Part shown: positions 18,061-24,003 of the stretch, one piece after another
How positions within the stretch are numbered: position 1 is the first letter of the stretch
Layout: every line of letters begins with the position of its first letter
DNA from: Pavlovales sp. CCMP2436
Taxonomy: Eukaryota > Haptophyta > Pavlovophyceae > Pavlovales
Direction: 5' to 3'
Assembly: GCA_026770615.1 (NCBI GenBank)
Contig: MU631309.1
Span: forward strand, 819,175 to 843,177
Length of the DNA: 24,003 nucleotides
Translations under genes and position numbers: made by a program
The notes under the pieces: generated by a model
Told to the model about the DNA's origin: nothing
The model's database searches: none
Seen by the model: the letters and a program-made list of their open reading frames with translations, nothing else

Positions 18061-18811
18061 TAGTGTATGTAAGTTTGGCGAATTTGTTGTAAATCAGTGC
18101 ATTTGAGACGTCCAAGAACATGAACTGATGCGAGTCTCCTCCTGGTGGGAAGCAATGGTTGTACAGCTCCTGGAACTCGGTCTTGTCTCTTGGCACTAGC
18201 TCGTCTCTTATTAAATCCAATTCACGCAGATTGCTCATGCGGAACATAAATAGGGCGCTAATGAGCTGGCGTATCGTTAATGGAATCGAGCGGTATGTTT
18301 GCGTTATTACCCAGATGCTCACTCGTAAATGCCGCCTGTTGCAAATGAGTTTCTCGAATGATTGCCTCAATGTGTTGTCCTTTAAACTCGCCATAAAATC
18401 ATCAACAATGATGAGCGTGTTTTGCTTCTTCTTGGATGTCACCTCCAATTTTGCTATCAGAGCCTCGAGAGAATCTTTGGTGAGTTCGTGGTGCACCTTG
18501 TCATGATTCTTGAATGGCGAGTCGGACATGGATGCGAACGAGGTTGCCGGCATGAACAAATGAACTGCATCGAACACCCCAGCGTAGATGACCGGATCCG
18601 TCTGAGTCAAAAGTGCCGTGCTTAGCGAGGTCTTGCCAGATCGCGGTGGACCAAGGAAGACGGCAAACATGGCCTGGTTGAGTAAGGGCGGCGGGACTAG
18701 GCCCAGGGGTGAGTCGACTGAGAATCGAGGTATGATTAGTGAGATGTTGTTCTCTTCCTCGAGCACGTTTGCGTTTGATGATTTTACGTCTGCTGTCGGT
18801 TGTTCGGCCAT
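18047..18811 (-). CDS. A32-like packaging ATPase (FtsK/HerA superfamily)
   Basis: Intact 254-residue frame. Walker A GPPRSGKTS lies near residues 54-62, preceded by a hydrophobic strand (AMFAVFL). Walker B is LIIVDDF (about residues 132-138). A following segment WVITQTYRSIPLTIRQL fits the sensor Gln/Arg region of A32-type genome-packaging ATPases. The length is normal for Polinton, PLV and virophage ATPases. It would translocate viral DNA into preformed capsids. It is one of the few core genes without any break, so it is a good marker for phylogeny. The start at 18811 is the first ATG, with an A/T run TATATATAAAG about 25-35 bases upstream. Neighbours are structural genes on the same strand. 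Confidence 0.88.
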   Translation of the reverse strand: MAEQPTADVKSSNANVLEEENNISLIIPRFSVDSPLGLVPPPLLNQAMFAVFLGPPRSGKTSLSTALLTQTDPVIYAGVFDAVHLFMPATSFASMSDSPFKNHDKVHHELTKDSLEALIAKLEVTSKKKQNTLIIVDDFMASLKDNTLRQSFEKLICNRRHLRVSIWVITQTYRSIPLTIRQLISALFMFRMSNLRELDLIRDELVPRDKTEFQELYNHCFPPGGDSHQFMFLDVSNALIYNKFAKLTYTKKPR

Positions 18812-18834
18812 GGTGTTTGTTGTATGAGATAGCC

Positions 18835-18847
18835 CTTTATATATATT
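18835..18847 (-). promoter_or_regulatory. TATA-like stretch upstream of the ATPase gene
   Basis: Minus-strand AATATATATAAAG lies 24-36 bases before the ATG at 18811. It overlaps the stop codon of the upstream small gene. It could act as a TATA box. Confidence 0.3.
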
Positions 18848-19289
18848 GCATTGGAGGCCTCGAAGGCGGCTGCGTTTGGTTTCTGAGTGGAGGCAAAGGT
18901 GGGGGAGGTGCCGGTGCCTGTGTTACCTCTTCTTCTGGACGACTTGCCGCTACGGCATTTGCCGTTTGTGTGTTGAAGCCGTATTTTGCGGCAAGTTTGA
19001 TCGCCATCTCATATTCCAAGATTGCATCACTGTGCTTTTTTACTTCCAAAGCGGCTGCGACACGAGTGGCCTTTGCATCAACGAGGATCTCCAGTCTGCG
19101 TGCGTTCGCTTTGAGGTAATTTAACTTTTGTTTGTCGGATTGGACGCGTTTGGCTTTCACACCAGGTGTTGGTGCAACGTCTGGTGTTGATGGCGGTTCT
19201 TGGACGGGTAGCTGGATAGGTCCAATCTTTACATCAGTTTCTTAATCGGTTACCGTGTTTGACTACGTTGTGATCTGTATCTTTTCCAT
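18837..19289 (-). pseudogene. Small coiled-coil and Pro-rich protein, about 150 aa (two N-terminal stops)
   Basis: An ATG at 19289-19287 is in phase with the long open part, but TAG at 19263-19265 and TAA at 19242-19244 interrupt the first 16 codons. The rest encodes a Pro-rich linker (VQEPPSTPDVAPTPGV). A basic helical stretch follows that is likely a coiled coil (KLNYLKANARRLEILVDAKA, then EYEMAIKLAAKYGF), and then a Pro-rich tail (APAPPPPLPPLRNQ). Translation could instead begin downstream of the stops. No family recognised. It is the first minus-strand gene from the divergent spacer and precedes the ATPase, so an assembly or scaffold role is a guess. Confidence 0.45.
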
Positions 19290-19399
19290 TGTGTTTAAGT
19301 ATTGCTTTTTTGATATACATCACCAAGATTTTAAATCTAAATCTAAATCAAATAGAATGATTTGGGATTTGCGGATAAAAATAAAAATAACAATGAACA
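19290..19399. promoter_or_regulatory. Divergent intergenic promoter region
   Basis: About 110 AT-rich bases lie between the starts of the minus-strand structural block and the plus-strand penton gene. It contains a repeated AAATCTAAATC segment (19333-19350) and GGATAAAAATAAAAATAAC at 19373-19391, a double version of the shared motif, just before the ATGs at 19393, 19400 and 19421. Confidence 0.45.
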
Positions 19400-20186
19400 A
19401 TGCACACACACATCACACAAATGGTTCTTCATAGACTTTTCCTATCATCAAAACAGTCTGACCGGTACATGATTGCGTTAGACCGCACCGACTCGCTGCA
19501 GTTTGACCTGGCACCTGGTATTTCCCTTAAATCCCACGAGAACATGTTTGTCCTTGTTCAGTCGGCGAGCATTCCAATTGTCCAGTGCAACGTTAATTTA
19601 ACCAACAACAAGCTTGTCCTCTTTTATGGAGCTTCCTTGACGCTGACGGCCACGATACCTGTTGGCAATTACACAAGTGGCACCGATTTTGCTACGGCGA
19701 TGAATGCAACAACGGCCTTTGGCACATCCGGTCTGACTGTGTCCTACTCCAAATTTACAAACAAATTACATTTTCGCACAGCCAGTCCGCCTCGATCACG
19801 ATTATCACGGCGACATCGACAATGCAGATCATAGGAATGAACGAGTTGAATAACCTGATTGTCCCATCGGGCGTTGCAACCACGACTCCTCGAATGCTGG
19901 ATCTTTCAGGGGTTCGGTCGGTGCTTATCGCATGCGCGTCGTTTGAGCTTGACTGCATGGACAGCCTTAAATCCGTGGGAGAGAGCACTCCAAACCTTCT
20001 TTGTGCATTCCTCAATCAGTAGCGTATGGAGACATTTTGACTTATAAAACCGACTCATCACCGTTTATGAGCGCACGTCGGCGCAACTTGTCCACGATCT
20101 CAATCCAGCTCTTAGACGAAAATCAGAATCCCTACGACACCCAGGGTCTACCGTGGTCTTGCGTGATTGACGTGGATGTGCGCTAG
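19400..20186 (+). pseudogene. Penton / minor capsid protein, single jelly-roll type (two frameshifts)
   Basis: Starts at ATG 19400 or, in the same frame, 19421. The N-terminal part (SDRYMIALDRTDSLQFDLAP, SIPIVQCNVNLTNN) and middle (NYTSGTDFATAMNAT) read as the beta-rich start of a Polinton/PLV penton-like minor capsid protein. The signal changes frame near 19778, continues through LIVPSGVATTTPRMLDLSG, and changes again near 20005. The end has the typical last strands of this family (VAYGDILTY, then ISIQLLDENQNPYDTQGLPW). It would form the capsid vertices. Codon context and position right before the pVI-like and MCP genes agree with a capsid gene cluster. Family assignment is by overall layout. 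Confidence 0.65.
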
Positions 20187-20210
20187 TTTTTTGGTTATTT
20201 TGATTGATTC

Positions 20211-20226
20211 GATTAAAAATCTTTGG
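20211..20226 (+). promoter_or_regulatory. GATTAAAAATC motif upstream of the 20253 gene
   Basis: GATTAAAAATCTTTGG lies about 27 bases before the ATG at 20253 and just after the penton stop; a variant of the shared motif. Confidence 0.35.
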
Positions 20227-20252
20227 CAATCGCACAATAGAGTGCAACTTCG

Positions 20253-20672
20253 ATGCAATTCGGACGGTTTCTAGAGCGTGTTGCTGGATTCGGAGCTCGA
20301 GCTCTCCCTGCTGTTCAACGTTTCGGAAATGCCGCCGGAGAGTACCTTCACAAGGGATCTGCTATTGGAGCTCGTGTTGCAAAACTTGCCAGGTCTGGTC
20401 TGGACGCAATTGAAAAGAGCGAGCTTGGTCGTATTCCAGGCGTAGGCGAACTTGTAGGCGTTGGTCGGGATGCCACGAACTTTATCGATATGACTTCTCG
20501 CACCGCAGGTCGCGTTGGTGATGTTGCTTCTCGCGTAGGGCAATCAAGAGAATTAAGGGGCTTACTAGCCAGTTTGAACGTACTGCAAACTCACAGAGCG
20601 GCTAATGCATCAAAACAAAAACAAAAGAAACAAAAAAAATTAAGACAAAAAAGATCCAGGGAATCGATTTAA
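20253..20672 (+). CDS. Small basic amphipathic virion-type protein (pVI-like by character)
   Basis: Intact 139-residue frame between penton and MCP. The N-terminal segment (MQFGRFLERVAGFGARALPA) can form an amphipathic helix. The middle is Gly/Ala/Val-rich with regularly spaced Arg (IDMTSRTAGRVGDVASRVG). The last 30 residues are strongly basic (KQKQKKQKKLRQKR). A membrane-active helix plus a basic tail is the character of adenovirus protein VI and of analogous small capsid-internal proteins described from Polinton relatives. There is no sequence signature to prove homology. A role in membrane lysis or DNA-capsid bridging is inference from composition and location. Confidence 0.55.
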   Translation: MQFGRFLERVAGFGARALPAVQRFGNAAGEYLHKGSAIGARVAKLARSGLDAIEKSELGRIPGVGELVGVGRDATNFIDMTSRTAGRVGDVASRVGQSRELRGLLASLNVLQTHRAANASKQKQKKQKKLRQKRSRESI

Positions 20673-20735
20673 GGTGGTATCATAACGGTCTGAATTAATA
20701 TCTCTCGTCCATATCAAAACAAACGCTTAAGCGAA

Positions 20736-22005
20736 ATGTCATCAGAGGCGCTTCCCGATTATTGTAACTATGTGCCTCGCCCGGTTGCTCCACCCGCAGA
20801 AACGATTCGCCACTATTTGACGTCGACGGGTGGTGGTGCCCCGCAGACTGGCGGTTCCAAGGCCGAGTTCTCAATTCCATGCTCAAACCCTGGTCTTCAC
20901 CTCGATCCTTCATAGACGGTCCTCTCATTCCAGATCAACAACAACAACACGGAAGCCATGACGCTTGGCGGTGGCGCGCACGCTTGTATCCAGAGCATCA
21001 ATGTGTTTTTCGGAAGCGTTCACATCAGTTCTATCGATGAATACGGCGCCCTTTTCGCGCTAACCCAGGATTTCACCACTGATTTGGACTCGCTTCGCTC
21101 TTCGGGAACTGTCCGTGGCGTGGCCGATTTCTCCCCGGTCGCGGTTGCCACCTCGGCAAATATCAAGGATGCTTATTATGCTCGCAGTGGTGCCACGATT
21201 GCCGCGGGTGGCTCTCTCATGGTAGCGCTGCCTCTAATGTCCGTGTTGGGTACTCTCGCCATGAAAGCCATCCCGCTCTCCCACCTGCAGGACTCGATTA
21301 AGCTCGAGGTTAAGTGGGCGGTGCAGACCAATTGGGGCACATACGTACGCACCTTCGGCTCTTTCCGGGTGCACGATCAGCGACATCAAACTCCACATCA
21401 GCCAGGTTCGCCTCGATGGCGCCGTGGAGCGCGCGATGATGGACAGCCTCGGCGGGATCGTTCACTGCCCCACTCTGGACTACTCCCACTTCCGGTCCAC
21501 CGTTGCCCCGAACGCCGGCTTCATCTCCATGCAGATCTCCATCCGCGTGAGCCAGGCCTGTAACATCTTCATCGTCCTGCGCGAGTCGGCGGTAACGAAC
21601 GGCTTCTCCCGCAAGATGATCTCGCAGCGCACCAAGGCTGGCATGATTGACTACAGGTTCCGCGTTGGAGCCACCGTGATCCCCCAGACCGCGATCAATT
21701 GCACCGGTAGTGCTGCAGAGGCCCGCTTTGAACTGGCACGCACGTTTGGCTCAGGTGTGGCTGATGCGGCCGCGCGCTCGTGCATCTCCGCCGAGCAGTT
21801 CTTGACGGACGGGTACGCGGTAGGCTTGTCCCTGCAGGCTTTCCCACAGACCGATGCGCTCTCGGACGGCATCTCCACCCGTAACATGCACGTCGTGTTC
21901 GAATCCAAGATCAGCGCGTCCAACCCGGCTTACTACCTTGACATCTGGGTGCAGCACGAAAAGCTCATTGTGTGCCAGAACGGCCTGATGACTTACGAGG
22001 CTTAA
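20736..22005 (+). pseudogene. Major capsid protein, double jelly-roll type (one stop, one frameshift)
   Basis: ATG 20736 opens a frame that meets TAG at 20913-20915, continues in phase through SFQINNNN and SINVFFGSVHISSIDEYGA to about 21372, then shifts by one base at GTGCACG and runs to TAA at 22003-22005. About 423 codons in all. The layout follows Polinton/PLV MCPs: the first strands with an Asn-rich loop, an ISSIDEYGALFALTQDFTTD block, and a Gly-flanked LPLMSVLG block. The second half has KMISQRTKAGM and a DGISTRNMHVVFES block. The length is shorter than many Polinton MCPs (commonly 500-650). It builds the pseudohexagonal capsid. Its codon usage is more GC-rich than the polymerase region. 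Confidence 0.75.
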
Positions 22006-22405
22006 ATCATGAAATCTTAAAAACACCAACATCAAAACCAAAACGCCAGAGACAACTCATTGTTCTTTTGCGATTCATCATGGTTTTGGCAACGATCAAA
22101 AACGAGACCCTGCTGGAATTCCTGCTTGCTCTTTATTGATTCTTTTATCATATATCTTATTTATAGAGTAAATATATAAAATAATCTGAAAATTATAGAG
22201 AAACATTTTTACAAATCAAAAAAAACTTTTTATTATATTCTCCGAAGGGCGCCGTGGTCGAGCTCCCGAATTTCACGTGTTTTCATTTGAGTGCTAGATT
22301 GCTCTCTTTGTACCAGGCAGCTTTTCCCTACCCTTCTCCTTTATGATCGTGCTCTAAACCGTGCGCAATCATGGATGTTTTCTACGTTTACCGCGATGAA
22401 AGAGT
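22006..22405. other. AT-rich spacer between MCP and right TIR, with a possible gene remnant
   Basis: TTAAAAACACC follows the MCP stop. An ATG at 22080 opens only 19 codons before TGA at 22137-22139 and may be the start of a lost gene. The stretch 22140-22240 is very A/T-rich, with homopolymers and ATATATAAAATAAT. From 22245 on the sequence is mixed, with no gene I can support. Confidence 0.4.
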
Positions 22406-22841
22406 GAAAAAAGATGGGACTCTCGTTGAGTGATCCCGGACGAGACGGCAAAAAGACGGGAGGCTTGCGGGGGACAAAGATGGGAGACTCACCTCCGAGT
22501 TCATCGCGACCGCACCGACCACGACGACGACGACGACGACGACAAACATCCCAGACCGCGCAGGACTCTGGACCCCGGCGACGACAACATCCACCCCGAC
22601 TCGACACGACCTCCTCTATGCCAACCACCATGAACGCTTCATCGACCTCCTCCATGCCAACCACGATGAACGCTTCATCACCCTCTTTATCGAACTCCTC
22701 TCCGCCAACATCCATGAACGTTTCACGGCCCTCCTCTCAGCCAACCACCATGTCCGCTTATGTCCGCTTATGTCCTCCCATGATCCAGGGCCCCGACCCC
22801 CGCCACCCCCCATGATCCACCACGCACTACCATGATCCACA

Positions 22842-23021
22842 TCGCCAACGAGAACCGGGCGGCCTTCTAGTGTTTCGGACGGCCTTTTAGAGAGAACCGG
22901 GCGGCCTTCTAGGGAGAACCGGGCGGCCTTCTAGGGAGAACCGGGCGGCCTTCTAGGGAGAACCGGGCGGCCTTTTAGGGAGAACCGGGCGGCCTTCTAG
23001 GGTTTCGGGCGGCCTTTTAGT
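22842..23021 (-). repeat. 22-bp tandem array, right TIR (8 units)
   Basis: Eight units with core CCGGGCGGCCTTCTA, the complement of the left array, against twelve units there. One unit near 22968 has CCTTTTAG instead of CCTTCTAG. Confidence 0.85.
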
Positions 23022-23044
23022 ATCTTTTTGCTGTATCCACCTTC

Positions 23045-23365
23045 ATCGCATTCCTCTATGCCAACCACCATGTCCGCTTCATCGACCTCCTCTATGCCAA
23101 CATCCATGTCAGCTTCATCGACCTCCTCTATGCCAACCACGATGTCCGCTTCATCGCATTCCTCCATGCCAACATCCATGTCAGCTTCACGGCCCTCCTC
23201 TATGCCAACCACGATGTCAGCTTCACGGCCCTCCTCCATGCCAACATCCATGTCCGCTTCACGGCCCTCCTCCATGCCAACATCCATGTCCGCTTCATCG
23301 ACCTCCTCTGTGCCAACATCCATGTCCGCTTCATCGACCTCCTCTGTGCCAACCACCATGAACGC
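23045..23365 (-). repeat. 36-bp tandem array, right TIR
   Basis: Eight to nine units of the 36-bp repeat, about two more than in the left arm. Open frames cross it on both strands (for example minus, encoding EADMDVGMEEGR repeats) purely because the unit is a multiple of three. Confidence 0.75.
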
Positions 23366-23590
23366 TTATGTTCTCCCATGATCCCGGCCCCCGACCCCCG
23401 CCACCCCTCTGTCACGCACGATCCGCTGAGGCACGTCTTGGAAAAACCAGCCAAACTTTGACCTAACGAGCCACACACGGGACTCGAGGGAACACACGGC
23501 AAACACACAGGGATGACCCAGGACAGGCTGGATACAGAGAGGAAAAGCAAAACCGTCCTGGAACGTAACTTACCATACACACACAGCTTC

Positions 23591-24003
23591 GCCGCTCCGC
23601 TCGGAGCTACACGCTCCGCTCGCCGATGGGCTCTGCGCTCCGCTAGGAGCTACACGCTCCGCTCGCCGATGGGCTCAACGCGTCGGGGCTTCGCGCTCTC
23701 CGATGGGCCTCGCGCCCTGCTCATTAAGTGGCCTCGCACCCTGCTCGTCGATAGGCCTTGCGCCCTGCTGCTCGTCGATGGGCCTCACGCTCTGGTCGCC
23801 GATGGGCTCCGCGCTTTGCTCGGGACTATACGCTCAGCTTGCTGATGGGCTCCGCGCCCCGCTCGCCAACGGGCTTCGCGCTTGGGGCTTCGCGCTCCGC
23901 TCGGAGCTACACGCTCCGCTCGCCGATGGGCTCCGCGCTCCGCTAGGAGCTACACGCTCCGCTCGCCGATGGGCTCCGCACTCCGCTAGGAGCTACACGC
24001 TCT
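23591..24003 (+). repeat. Right-flank host satellite-like repeats (43-bp and short units)
   Basis: A 43-bp unit with core GGAGCTACACGCTCCGCTCG recurs at 23605, 23648, 23907, 23950 and, truncated, at 23990. Between these lie diverged short units with the core GCCCTGCTCGTCGAT that also occur to the left of the element at 4350-4425 in the same orientation. The repeats continue past the window end. Confidence 0.75.

Larger units (their letters stand above)
4435..23563. mobile_element. Polinton/PLV-like endogenous virus, about 19.1 kb
   Basis: Bounded by inverted repeats whose outermost matching bases are TTCCAGGAC at 4435 and its complement at 23555-23563. The interior encodes the core set of the Polinton/PLV group: pPolB-type polymerase, A32-like packaging ATPase, penton-type jelly-roll protein and a DJR-type MCP. 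It also has GIY-YIG-like, TVpol-like and lipase-like accessory genes. The 19-kb length is typical of Polintons and PLVs. Genes run plus (5765-13391), minus (13650-19289) and plus (19400-22005). No DDE/RVE integrase and no Ulp1/adenain protease were seen, which is closer to some PLVs than to canonical Polintons. A clean target-site duplication could not be identified. Many genes carry stops or frameshifts. Confidence 0.85.
22406..23563 (-). repeat. Right terminal inverted repeat (about 1.15 kb)
   Basis: Reverse complement of the left TIR in the same module order: unique inner part (GAGTGATCCCGGACGAGACG at about 22427), inner 36-bp-like array (22600-22760), 22-bp array (22842-23021), outer 36-bp array (23045-23365) and a unique outer part ending in CCTGGAA at 23563. 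The GAC-GAC microsatellite at 22520-22545 is expanded compared with the left arm. Confidence 0.88.

Noticed and set aside
22247..22280. tRNA-like start (GGCGCCGTGGTCGAG)
   Set aside because: Only a D-arm-like fragment; no anticodon or T-arm can be built downstream.
23028..23381. Ser/Thr/Met-rich protein of 117 aa in the right TIR
   Set aside because: It is the reverse reading of the 36-bp array and stays open only because the unit is a multiple of three.

Overview
The window holds a complete, partly decayed endogenous DNA virus or large self-synthesising transposon of the Polinton/Maverick and Polinton-like-virus (PLV) group, inserted in a GC-rich eukaryotic genome. The evidence is a pair of long terminal inverted repeats (about 4435-5627 and 22406-23563). 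Between them lie a protein-primed-type family B DNA polymerase, an A32/FtsK-HerA-like packaging ATPase, a jelly-roll penton/minor capsid protein and a double-jelly-roll-type major capsid protein. The host is probably a unicellular alga or other protist: the left flank has a SWIM zinc-finger, transposase-like exon pair with a spliceosomal-type intron, remnants of a tyrosine-recombinase element, and tandem repeats. I cannot name the species.

Layout. 1-693: C-terminal part of a SWIM zinc-finger protein in two exons. 694-1489: GC-rich DNA with no gene I trust. 1490-3800: degraded mobile element, a 72-bp-repeat coding region followed by a tyrosine recombinase remnant. 3800-4434: host spacer and low-complexity repeats. 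4435-5627: left TIR with 36-bp and 22-bp tandem arrays. 5765-13391: plus-strand block with a GIY-YIG-like protein, a zinc-ribbon protein, an unknown protein, PolB, a TVpol/PolA-like protein and two small unknowns. 13650-19289: minus-strand block with a class 3 lipase-like protein, unknown beta-rich proteins, a Pro-rich protein, the packaging ATPase and a small coiled-coil/Pro-rich protein. 19400-22005: plus-strand block with penton, a small pVI-like basic protein and major capsid protein. 22406-23563: right TIR. 23580-24003: host satellite-like repeats in the same orientation as the repeats on the left side.

How the genes fit together. The left plus-strand block looks like replication and nucleic-acid processing. 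The middle minus-strand block and right plus-strand block look like virion morphogenesis: capsid, penton, genome packaging and a possible membrane-active lipase. The two structural blocks diverge from an AT-rich spacer at about 19290-19400. The replication and structural blocks converge at about 13400-13650. Many genes are preceded by a short motif close to AAATAAAAAYC, a candidate shared promoter or gene-boundary signal. I find no retroviral-type integrase and no adenain-like protease.

The element is broken in many genes. PolB, the TVpol-like gene, lipase, penton, MCP and several others carry in-frame stops (TAA, TAG and TGA) or frameshifts, while the ATPase and several small genes are open. 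This is either genuine decay of an endogenous virus or, in part, uncorrected long-read error; the sequence alone cannot tell which.
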